Below, one piece after another: positions 55,054 through 64,000 of a stretch of DNA of 64,000 nt. Below the pieces are notes generated by a model. That model had not been told where the DNA came from. It saw only the letters and a program-made list of their open reading frames with translations, and did no database searches. Source of the stretch: Diogma glabrata (taxonomy: Eukaryota; Arthropoda; Insecta; Diptera; Cylindrotomidae); the NCBI GenBank assembly GCA_963693315.1, contig OY856188.1:97004915-97068914 (forward strand), written 5' to 3'. The position numbers were made by a program, and so were the translations under genes. The stretch's first letter is position 1, and each line of letters starts with the position of its first letter.

Positions 55054-55577
55054 GGTTTTATTTGATGATTACCACAAATTTTATATTTCGTGAGGCGGCT
55101 GCCCTTGATGGGTCCGATAACTTTTGTATCTGTCATTTTCTCGATTCGGCCGCTTTTTCGTTCAGTAAACGTCGAAACATTACAATTGGCCGAGGATCTT
55201 GTAAATTTACTACCACAATTTTTTTATTAATGGGAGTGGAAATTTGTTTAAGAAAACGAGGAAAACCTTGTGCGACAAAAAATTGTTTGCTATAATCGAG
55301 TCTGACAATCCAAACATGCCAAAATTTCAACTGTCGAACTCCACAATAGGGGACAAATTTTTGTCGTTTTTTCAAACCAAAATCCACCCCCCCCCCCATT
55401 AATAAAAAAAATTGTGGTGGCAGATTTACAAAATGTTCGGGCAATCATAAGGTTTCGGTGCATTGGCGAACGAAAAAGTGGCCAAATCGAGAAAATGGCA
55501 TATAAAAAAGTTGTCGGACTCCTCAAGGACAGTAGTCTCACGAACTATAAAATGTGTGGTAATCATCAAATGAAACC
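55054..55577. mobile_element. Foldback element, ~181-bp inverted arms
   Basis: The left arm 55054-55234 and right arm 55395-55577 are reverse complements with scattered mismatches. Shared blocks are TTTGATGATTACCACA, ATTTTCTCGATT.GGCC and ACCACAATTTTTTTATTAA. The spacer is 160 bp and ends in an 11-base C run. The outer flanks CACCGGTTTCCTCGCCGG and CCAGCCAGGGCCTG are also loosely complementary. Frames in the arms are not genes. Confidence 0.85.
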
Positions 55578-55619
55578 AGCCAGGGCCTGCTAGCTACTTG
55601 TGTTTTATTTTTTCCTAGT

Positions 55620-56040
55620 TTTAAAACAGGGTGACTAGAAATTTGTTAAGAAATTTAGATACAAGGAAAGTTTAAAGTTAAATTGCCCTCAAGCGATCCG
55701 TTCTCTTGTAATTTGATTTGAAAGTCACCCTTAGTTTGAATTTCCATAAAACTTTAACCGAAACATAAAATTGGTCCGCCGGTCGTCCAGATCACGAATT
55801 TCATCTAAAACTAAAATTTTTTGACCTAAGATCCACATCTTTAAAAAATAATATATGTAGAACAAAAAATGCTCAATTAAATTTTAGTATATTTTAGGGT
55901 AAGGTGGGAACTTTAATATTGTGGAAAAAAATTCTGAACATGTTTGATCTACGACATCAGCACCATTAAAAAAATTATTTCTTAATATTTTTAAAAACCG
56001 TTGATATCGGGTGAGTCCTTCTCTTATCATTTCATTTCAA
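55620..56040. repeat. Inverted relative of the 35290-36020 repeat
   Basis: GGTCGTCCAGATCACGAATTTCATC (about 55781-55803) is the reverse complement of the phrase at about 35780-35800. GGGTGA, TTCTCTTGTAATTTGATTT and AAACCGTTGATATCGGGTGAG also match that region in reverse. Confidence 0.7.
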
Positions 56041-56229
56041 ATTCATAACAAATTTAAATTCATTCACAATTCATTTCTTTATTTCGCGTCAATGAATACA
56101 TAAAACAGGCAATATTCATGAGTCCTCCAGAACAGCGCCGATCTTAATAATTTTTCCAAATTTTTTGGGTTCCCTTTTTTTACGAGTTTTTCACATTATA
56201 TCGATTATCTTGTAATTTATAGTTTAGTT

Positions 56230-57065
56230 GCTATGGACCTGACATTTGAGGTGCGTATAAAACTAACCTATCCACATAAGATGACAGATACAAATAAAAC
56301 TAAAGTTATTTTCGTTTGGTTTACAGGGTTACGATGTGAGACTTTTGAGAAAATACATTTTTTTATAGATTCAAGTAGGGTATCATATGAAAGAGCTTCA
56401 TTTCAGTATTCCTTAAAAATTTATTTTGGAATTTTGCACCTCACCAATTTAAGTATAATTTTAATAATGACGTTTTCTTCGTGTTTTCTTACCTCGATTA
56501 GCTCCGAAACTGACTGATCAAAAATCTTCAAATGTATTTGGAATAATAGAAAAGTTAGTACGTTTTCCATAAAAAATATATAAAAGTGTCATATACTTAT
56601 AATTATATTTATTAAGGGGTGGAAATGAGGAGGGGTAAAAACACTATTTAAAATGTGGTCAAGTTGGGTATCATTTGAATGAGCGCCCAATTTAAAAAAC
56701 ACTGCAATTTTTTTAGAATTTTGCGATGCACCGTTTTTGAGTTACTGTCAAAAAAGTGCAAAATTCAGACCGCCCCCCCCCCCCCTACGTTCCGACACTG
56801 ATTGAAAGAAAAATTTGAACAAATTCACAGAGCTAGGAAATTATGTATATTTTGTTTGAAAACTATAGCGAAGTCTCAAATAGTTATATTTCTGTGTGTT
56901 TGGGTGACGGGGGTAGAGAGAGTAAAAAACGCTTTTTGACGCAAGTGAGCGGGGTGCCATTTGAAAGAGCCCCTAATTTATAAATCAATTATATTTCTGT
57001 GTGTTTAGGGGACGGGGCTAGAGAGGGTAAAAAAACCTTTTTTGACCCTGTAGGGCGTGGTGTGT
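56230..57065. repeat. Irregular array with ATTTGAAAGAGC motif
   Basis: GGGTATCATATGAAAGAGC (about 56378), GGGTATCATTTGAATGAGC (about 56666) and GGGGTGCCATTTGAAAGAGC (about 56949) are spaced about 285 bp. A further block TTATATTTCTGTGTGTTTGG...GGTAGAGAG at 56883 repeats at about 56988. Similar motifs occur at 26135 and 39195-39340. Non-coding. Confidence 0.72.
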
Positions 57066-57807
57066 TAGAAAAGGTTTAATGTTAACACTAATAAAAAACA
57101 CTGCTGTTAAGCATATTTCTTTAATATAACTCTTTTATTTGTAAAATACTTTTATTTAATTATATACACTTTTATATATACTTTTATTTGTAAGATTACT
57201 TTTATTTATTTATATTTTTTACCAACTAGATGTGTTGGATTACAAAAGATTTATCACAAAAGATTCATCATTTTTGTTAAAATAAAATTGGCTTTTATTG
57301 ACAATTCTCGCTATCTATCTCCTTTTAATAACCAGATTAATATATAACCGGATATAGCGATGAAAACCAATTTTATTTTGCAGGGGTGTTCAACACTTTT
57401 CCGCTATTTACGAAAAATCTTATTTTTCTAAGAGATTTCTTTTTGACTGAATTCTTAACTAATGAAATTATTTTAATTACTAACATTTCTAAAAAGGTAT
57501 CAAGCAAATTGTAAAAAAGATACTTAATACTAATATATATAAAAGTAATTATAATAATTGTTTTTTTGTTTAAGGGATAATATGTATTGTTAAATTTATT
57601 TGTTTTCTTAAATTTTTTTTTATTTATATTGTAATAAACTTCGTCCAGAATGGGTTAATTTAATCATAAATAACCAATACGTTCTGCCTAAATGTTTTCT
57701 ACATTCAGACTATGGCAAAGATGAATTAAAAGTTAACACCCTTTAACTAATACAAGTTGCATAAATTAATGTAAATTAAATTTTTACATTAATGAATTAA
57801 AAGGAGG
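57066..57807. other. AT-rich region upstream of the LTR
   Basis: Ends in AAAAGGAGG (57799-57807), a purine run suited to be a polypurine tract for the LTR that follows. If so, this stretch would be the worn 3' internal part of a forward-strand LTR element. I could not read a gene in it. Confidence 0.4.
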
Positions 57808-58251
57808 TGTGGCCTATTGTTTCTAGAAAATACACTGGCAACAAAAACTGAGTTACCAGACGTTTCTGCTTATTTGTTTTTGAATATAAATAAGCGAACA
57901 AAATAACAGAGAGTCAGTTTTAATTTTGCAATTAAAAGTGTTTATAAATATTCGCAAGTATAAGGAATAATCGGTGGTACTTGAGCCTGGGTACTAATAG
58001 TAAAAGAATTTGAACCTGGTGGAATAGTAAATTCAGATTTTATACGATTCCGAATATTATTGATTCAAATTGTGGAAAAGCGGTGAAGTTTATCGTGCAT
58101 AAATTGGAGACCCTGGAATTTATTGCAATTAAAATCGGAAGTTGCTGTAACTGGTTGATAAATAAAGTTTGAGATTTTGTTAACTAAAGATCTGTATTTT
58201 TACTATCGTATTTGCTCAATAATCTAAAAGAACCAACGAAGAGTCGTTACA
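57808..58251 (+). repeat. Putative gypsy-type LTR (444 bp)
   Basis: Starts TGTGGCC after a purine run and ends GTCGTTACA, giving TG...CA limits. It holds TATAAATA (57885-57892) with GAGTCAGTT about 20-30 bp later, as at an LTR start site, and AATAAA at 58161-58166. Orientation is forward by these signals, opposite to the pol remnant at 58429-60405. No second LTR was found in the window. Confidence 0.6.
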
Positions 58252-58428
58252 ATATGTTCATTTTTATATTAAATATTTATTTATTTGATTTCATATTTTA
58301 CTTATAATAGTTTTACTTAGATATGCTCCTAATATATGTAATTACAGATTATTTTATTTATTTATTTTTTTTTTTAAAGTTTAGCAATGATTTTACCCAA
58401 ATTATTTATTTATTTCATTATATTTAAT

Positions 58429-60405
58429 TCAACTTGAAAAAGAGATAAAATGCTTTAATCGGTTATTGTGTACAGTTTTGATAGTTTTACCAACTTGAAT
58501 TGCACTATTGACGTCAGAGACTATTTCTTTCACCTCATAAGGTCCCAGCCATAATGCAGACATTTTTCCCTTCCTTGCTTCATTTTTTAAAAGAACTCTA
58601 TCCCCAACGTTAAACAATTTTCTATTTGTATTTTTATAATAGATGTTTTTCGATTGAATCTTAGAATCTAAAAGGTTTTTGTGCGCTGTCTGATAGGAAG
58701 TTTGAAATTTAAAATTTAAGTCATATAAATAATCATCATAGTTGTATAGTTGTATACGGGATCAATGTCCTGAATAACTGAATTGGGAATTACAGGTTTG
58801 TGCCCAAATACAAGCTCGTATGGCATATATTTTGTAGAACTATGCGGTGTCGTGTGATATGCGAACATTGCATATGGTAGCCAGGCGTCCCAGTTCAGGA
58901 AATCCTGATAGGTATAACTTCTCAAATATTCTCCTAATGTTTTATGAGAGCGCTCTAAGGCACCATTTGTTTGAGGATGATATGCAGTAGAATTAATTTT
59001 TTTAATTTTTAAAAGTTTGCAAATAGTTTTGAATACACTGCTCATAAAATTGGAGCCTTGGTCGATTAGGATTGAAAAAGGAGTTCCAAAATGACATATT
59101 AACTTTTCCAGAAAAGCTTTAGCGACCGTATCCGCCTCTTGATTTGGTAAAGCAATTGCAAGAGAGTATTTTGCTAAGTCGTCTTAGATTGTTAAAATAT
59201 AAGTGTTATTCTGATAGCTTGAAGTAAGAGGACCAACAATGTCTAAAAATATTTTTTGAAATGGTCTCGAGGATGTGCTAGTATTGACCATTGGCATTTT
59301 GGTCACCCTGCAGGACTTATTCTTTTGGCAAATTTCACAAGACTTGATATATTTTTCTACTGTTGATGATCATTTGCTTATCATTTGTAAGCATCATTTT
59401 GCTTACTTTTAGAATTTGTATCCGAAGACTTTGGTTGTGATAATGTAATTATTGGATTTGAAATTATTTTTGACTTCGATCGAGTGAGAACGTGAACGTG
59501 ATGAGCATTAGTGGGTTTTGGTAACTCCACTCTGCTTAAAACATCGGCGTTTTGGTTCAGTTTTCCCGGTTTATATACAATTTCGTAGTCGTATTCATCG
59601 AGTTTTAATTTCGATCGGAGCAAACGGGAGGATGGATCATTGACTTTGCACAACCAACCAATGGTTTGTAATCAGTGAAAATCCTAAATTTGCGACCTAA
59701 TACATACGGACAAAATTGATTGACAGCCCACACTATACTCAGTACCTCTTTCTGAATAGTTGGATAATTTTTCTCCGCTTTATTCAGAACCCTACTTGCA
59801 TAAGCGATTGGAAGATCGACAGAGTTGTGGTCCTGAGATAAAATGGCTCCAATTGCCTTATCACTAGCATCAAAAGATATCGTAAATGTTTTTGAAAAAT
59901 CAGGGTATTGTAATATTGGTGGACTTATTAACGCTAATTTCAGTGTTTTAAAAGATTCGTCGCCAAATTCATCCCAAACGAATTCTGTTTTTTTTTTTAA
60001 AAGGTTTGTTAGAGCTTGTGCGATTCCTGAAAAGTTTGCAACAAATCGCCTATAGAAGCCAGCGAGTCCGAAAAAAGATTTGACTTCCTTGGCACAGCAA
60101 GGAATTGGATAATTTCTTATTGCTTCTATCTTTTCTGGATCAGAATTTATGCCAGCAGAAGTTATAACGTGTTCTAAATAATTTCTTTCTTTCTGTAAGA
60201 ACTGACATTTATCGGGATTGATTTTTAAATTGTGATCTCTAAGGCATTTAAACATCTCTTCTAATTTTTGGTTATGATCAGCTAAATTATGTCCATAAAT
60301 GACTATATCGTCTAGGTAGACGAAGCATTTTATACCATTAATCCCTGTTAGAACTGAATTCATCAATCGTTGAAAAGTTGAAGGTCCACCGTTTAAACCG
60401 AAGTC
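58429..60405 (-). pseudogene. Ty3/gypsy pol remnant (RT, RNase H, integrase)
   Basis: Right to left: GPSTFQRLMN and YLDDIVIYG (about 60395-60290) give the end of the RT palm with the YLDD catalytic box, then FFGLAGFYRRF (connection), then RNase H with FTISFDASDKAIGAILSQ and IFTDYKPLV. A frameshift near 59650 leads to SSRLLRSKLKLDEYDYEIVY, KPGKLN.NAD.LSR. Integrase keeps CEICQKNK, the first Asp in DIVGPL, the second in ILIDQGSNF and Glu in GALERSHKTL (about 58945), followed by the C-terminal FNVGDRVLLKNEARKGKMSA, LWLGPYEV. The N-terminal His pair of the integrase zinc finger is lost in a deletion near 59370. A TAA interrupts the core at about 59186 (ILTI-stop-DDL). The 5' RT half, protease and gag are cut off at about 60405. 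Confidence 0.9.
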
Positions 60406-60524
60406 TAGTAAAGTGGAAAGTGGAAATGACCGAAATTGGTACTAAATATTGTTTTTTCTCTCTTTTTTCTCATTACCACTTTTTTTAAATCATTGCTACT
60501 ACGTCAACAAAGTGCCTGCGCACA

Positions 60525-60569
60525 AACTTTATTTATAAGCGTAGCAAAGCACGCCGGGTCCTGCTAGTA
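60525..60569 (+). mobile_element. Helitron-like 3' terminus (putative)
   Basis: GCGTAGCAAAGCACGCCGGG then TCCTGCTAG followed by T resembles a Helitron 3' end: a small GC stem, then CTAG at an A/T target. GCGT and ACGC can pair. The 5' TC end was not found, and a helicase gene is absent. It truncates the gypsy remnant, so it would be a later insertion. Confidence 0.35.
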
Positions 60570-61110
60570 TATATATTAAGAATTTTGAAAAAAGTTTCAT
60601 ATTTTGATTTTGTAAGAATTTTTGGAATATCCTTAGAATTTTGAAAAAATTTGACATTTTGGATTTTATTATAATTTTTGGAATTTTAAAAAAATTAACT
60701 TTTTGTAATAAATTTTGCAATATTTTTAGAATTTTGGAAAAGTTTAAATTTTTAAGAATTTTTGGAATATTATCGGAATTTAGAAAAAGTATAAATATTT
60801 AATTTTATTCTAATTTTTAGAATATTTTTGGAATTTTGAAAAAAGTTTGATTTTATTCAATTTAGCAATATTTTTGGAATTTTGATTATAATTTTCAGGC
60901 AACGTATTGATGTTTCGTGTTAGTTTTGTAATAAATTTTTAAACAAAGATAAAAAATACTTGTACTTTAACAAAGAGTTATGTTTGATATACATCGCTGC
61001 CCAAAACTAAAAACCATATCCTCATAAAAGTATTTTGCCGAAAACTATATACCAATCCTTAACCCAGTCTTGATATCTCAGAGCTGTGAGATTTCAGCCC
61101 CTCCATATTT
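60570..61110. repeat. Inverted copy of the 22690-23600 composite repeat
   Basis: Minisatellite units GAATTTTGAAAAAAGTTT and GATTTTGTAAGAATTTTTGG (60575-60890), then TTTCGTGTTAGTTTTGTAA ... CTTGATATCTCAGAGCTGTG (60915-61100). These are the reverse complement of 22690-23590 in the same order. Confidence 0.85.
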
Positions 61111-61129
61111 TTCTTTTTGTATTCCTTAA

Positions 61130-61590
61130 TAATATAAATTTCCAAATAATTCACTTTAAATCAATAATTTTCTGATATTTTATGGTATTTCTTTAAGTAT
61201 ATAAATTTTCAAATAATTCACTTCAAAACCATAATATCCTAATATTTTTAGGTATTTCTTTATAAATATGAATTCTCAAAAAATTCGCTTTAAATCAATA
61301 ATTTTCTGATTTTTTTAGGTATTTCTTGACGAATATAAATTTTCAAATAATTCACTTTAAAAAAGAATTTTCTGATATTTTTAGATATCTCTTTAAAAAC
61401 TATGAATTTTCAAATAATTCTCTATAAATCAATAATTTTCTGATTTATTTAGGTGTTTGTTTAAGTATATAAATTTTCAGATAATTCACTTTAAATCACT
61501 TTAAAACAGCAGTTTTTTGATATTTTTTGGTATTTTTTTAAAAGTATATATTCTCAAATAATTCGCTTTAAATCAATAAACAAAAACCAA
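61130..61590. repeat. ~67-bp tandem repeat array
   Basis: The phrase TAGGTATTTCTTTAAGTATA, AATTTTCAAATAATTCACTT recurs. Unit starts at about 61184, 61251, 61318, 61384, 61452 and 61529 give steps of 67, 67, 66, 68 and 77 bp. Non-coding. Confidence 0.85.
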
Positions 61591-63009
61591 ACGAACAATA
61601 AAAACAAAAAAACATTTACTATAACACAAGCCAAACCAAAAAAAAAGGAACCGCAATAACTCGACCCGACCGATCAACACTTCGATCGCAAGTCCCTACC
61701 AAGATATGCTTTTCTCCAGTTTACACCACGGTGTTATATGAGACTGTTAATAAAATGTTCAGAAAAACTAAAAGAACAAAAAAAAATAGTTTGAGACATG
61801 CAGAAAAAACGTTACCCAGAATCCACTATAAACTGTAGAAATATTTTAAACTTTCCCACAATTGAAAATAAAGTTCAATTGAAAATAAAGATTCTCCGAT
61901 TTCGAGAAAAAAATAAAATCATCGAAACTGAGTTTCAGTTTTAATGTGAAAAAGAAGGGAATTGGAAAATTTTTGGAAAAAAAAATGTTTTTGCAATGAT
62001 TACAAAAACGACACATGTAAACCGTTAAATTTAATTAGATCAAAATGTTTTGCAAGATTGCAAAACTGAAATATGGGAACGATTGTAATTTAAATTAATG
62101 GAATTTTTCAGAACTGAAACTTGAATACATAGTTTTGAAAGATGGGTCTAATGTCATGAGACATAAAAAAAATATTTGTGGAATCTGGAATCAGCCACCT
62201 TGTGACGGAGGGAAGTAAAGATAATGAAATGAGCACGAAGAGGTTGTGTTTGGGATCTCCTTCGTCACAAATATGTCAACACATAATGAAAGAGAAATAC
62301 TCAAATAGTAGTTTTTGTTTTTCCTTGTTTTATTTCACAGGAATGTAAGTATATAAAATGATGATCGAAAAACCATAATTGTATGATTTTTAGGTATGCC
62401 TGTCAAAAATATAATTAATTTTTGCTAATATTGATATGATAATAATTTGAACAAACCGGAAAAAGAGAGTAGCAATAACTTTAAAAAAACTACATTATCG
62501 ATCAATTTAAAATTCGTAAAACGAAATTTTTATGATTTTATGTATATATGAATACAAAAACAACAATTTTAATGTTTATAAAAACAATTGAAGAATGTAC
62601 CATGCCATAGGAATCGATCTCTCGACCTATAGCGTCTCAGTTGACGTCGTTACTCATATTACAATCTGAGCGTGCGTTACGCTTGTAGTAGAGGGATAGA
62701 CACACGGCTATTATATTTTGGATATATTATGAATATTGACATATAATTTGAAACTACTTTTAGAATATATAAAAAAACATAAATTTCTCTTTTTTCTAAC
62801 TTTTTAACGGATAGTATAGGGAAATTTTTTTTTTTTTGAATAAATATCATAAAGGTAAATATACATAAATCCGTTACCGCTCCAAAAAGTTTCTGATTTT
62901 ATTTAAATAATATAAAAAAAACAAAATTTAGAAAACAAATTATCAAAATCGATCTGTTCTTCGTTGACGCGCCTATATACTTATATTCCAAGAATGAGGT
63001 CGATAAACA
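61591..63009. other. AT-rich region without a supported gene
   Basis: Nothing recognisable as coding. A less AT-rich block at about 62600-62705 has a weak B-box-like GATCGATTCC on the minus strand (see rejected items). Confidence 0.4.
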
Positions 63010-63260
63010 CGAATCGTGCCATATCACCGAAAAACCGTAATTTCAAAATTCGTTACATCGAAAAATATGAGTCCGTATCATAGCATCGAAAAATCAAATC
63101 ATCGAATCGTGTTACAGAAACAATAATCAGTAGACCGAAAGCTCATACAACCGACTTTTATATCATCACAAATATCATACCATCCAAAATTCATTTCATC
63201 GAAAAGCCATTGCATCGAAACATCACATCACACAAAATCAAATAATCGAAAATTTAATTC
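63010..63260. repeat. ATCGAAA-type irregular short repeat
   Basis: About ten variants of CATATCATCGAAAAAT spaced 15-25 bp (for example TCGTTACATCGAAAAATATG, CATAGCATCGAAAAATC, CATTTCATCGAAAAGCC, CATTGCATCGAAACATC). The motif is more conserved than the spacing. Confidence 0.75.
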
Positions 63261-63736
63261 ATAAAATCGCAAAATAGTTTGATTGAAATTCGTAAAATAG
63301 AATAAAAAAGTCAGACAAGAACGAACAAGTCAAATGTTTCGTGAATGTAAACTAACACAATATCAAACGAAATTGAGAAAAGTTGTGTTATAAAGTCGTT
63401 ATATTCCAAGACCATAGACGCATAACCAAATAAATGCTTAATCGTAAATGTCAATAGTAAATTACAATCACATCTACATTGATCAAAAATGACACAAAAA
63501 ATGTTACTTCAGGTTAAATCTTATCCATATAGCTGTTTATGGTAACTCAAGAAAGATTCAATTACCCCAGCTTGTAAATGGTTTAAATTTAATTATTTTC
63601 TCTGTTAATCAACGTCGATATTTAGGGTGGTGGAGAGACTACATACTGAAAATAGTAATATTTTTACAATAACACAAAAACTGTGCATTGCAAAATTCTA
63701 AACAAAATTGCATGGGGTCAAAAATGTTTTTTTTTC
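63261..63736. other. Non-coding spacer
   Basis: No feature seen. Confidence 0.35.
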
Positions 63737-64000
63737 ATGGCACTTCGCCGTCTCGAAGGCATTGAAAACAAGATGAAGAAAAATCCTGAGTAGGCCACTA
63801 GCTATGGAGAGAAAATAGCTGCCTACTTAAATAAAGGTTATCCAATAAACTGACAAAAAAAGAGATCAATGATGTGGGAATAGGATTAAAACTTGGTATT
63901 TACCACATTTTGTAGTTCAGAAACCGAACAAGCTTAAAAAGTTTCGATTATTTGGAGCCGCATCGATAAATTGTACATCATTAAATTCACAGCTGCTCAA
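63737..64000 (+). pseudogene. BEL/Pao polymerase fragment, cut by window end
   Basis: Forward frame MALRRLEGIENKMKKNPE, then after a stop ATSYGEKIAAYLNKGY, LTKKEINDVG and, in a shifted frame, TWYLPHFVVQKPNKLKKFRL with GAASINCTSLNSQLL. This is the segment that precedes and enters the BEL/Pao reverse transcriptase: AL.RL...E.....P.Y...Y......YL..GYA...L, then WYLPHF.V.NPNKP.K.R.V.DAAA...G.SLN..LL. At least one stop and two frame changes are present within 264 bp. The rest lies outside the window. It is a separate copy from the BEL/Pao fragments at 20190-20345 and 25180-25880, in opposite orientation. Confidence 0.83.

Noticed and set aside
55062..55541. Three overlapping frames on both strands
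   Set aside because: They fall within the arms of the foldback element and are mirror images.
62600..62705. tRNA-like block on the minus strand with GATCGATTCC
   Set aside because: Only a partial B box; the A box and cloverleaf could not be built, so it is not called a tRNA or SINE.

Overview
This window reads as nuclear DNA of an animal, most likely an insect. It is strongly AT-rich, intron-bearing and almost wholly intergenic. It is packed with decayed transposable elements of arthropod type: Jockey and CR1-like LINEs, BEL/Pao, Ty3/gypsy, Penelope-like, hAT, PIF/Harbinger, a Mutator-like fragment and foldback elements. There is no bacterial gene organisation, operon or CRISPR array. I cannot fix the species.

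Only one gene looks intact: a 234-residue protein on the minus strand at 46350-47054. It has an N-terminal RIIa dimerisation/docking domain and two C-terminal IQ motifs, the plan of sperm flagellar Sp17-like proteins. A THAP zinc-finger exon at 10686-11039 is recognisable but carries one in-frame stop. A Cys-rich, acidic C-terminal tail at 26730-26858 has a poly(A) signal behind it, and an orphan 122-residue frame lies at 21461-21829.

Layout. 1-1.3 kb: satellite with a 452-bp higher-order period. 1.8-3.2 kb: foldback element. 3.2-6.7 kb: two opposed CR1-like pol remnants. 7.0-7.5 kb: short hAT element with exact target duplication. 8.1-9.6 kb: LINE 3' end beside a 1.2-kb palindrome built of 142-bp units. 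10.7-11 kb: THAP exon. 12.07-15.38 kb: hAT element with exact 8-bp target duplication, its transposase broken and a LINE nested in it. 16.2-19.5 kb: two opposed Penelope-like copies, one split by a hAT element that is itself split by a MITE. 20-26 kb: BEL/Pao and LINE scraps, orphan ORF, minisatellite. 26-28.3 kb: long dispersed repeat. 31.9-34.9 kb: Jockey LINE containing a MITE and a LINE 3' end. 35-39.4 kb: dispersed repeats and a (TA)n run. 39.55-41.87 kb: two-gene PIF/Harbinger element. 42.5-43 kb: MITE. 43-48.4 kb: quiet AT-rich DNA around the Sp17-like gene. 48.5-53 kb: tRNA-derived SINE head, repeats and a strongly strand-skewed A-rich tract. 53.1-53.5 kb: Mutator-like fragment. 54.7-57 kb: dispersed repeats and a second foldback. 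57.8-60.4 kb: LTR plus opposed gypsy pol. 60.5-61.6 kb: minisatellites. 63.7-64 kb: BEL/Pao reverse transcriptase running off the end.

The genes do not form a pathway. The most informative content is structural: insertions with readable target duplications give a relative history, notably a three-level nest at 16-19 kb. I found no convincing new enzymatic or defence system. All family names come from motif recognition by eye and none was confirmed by a database search.
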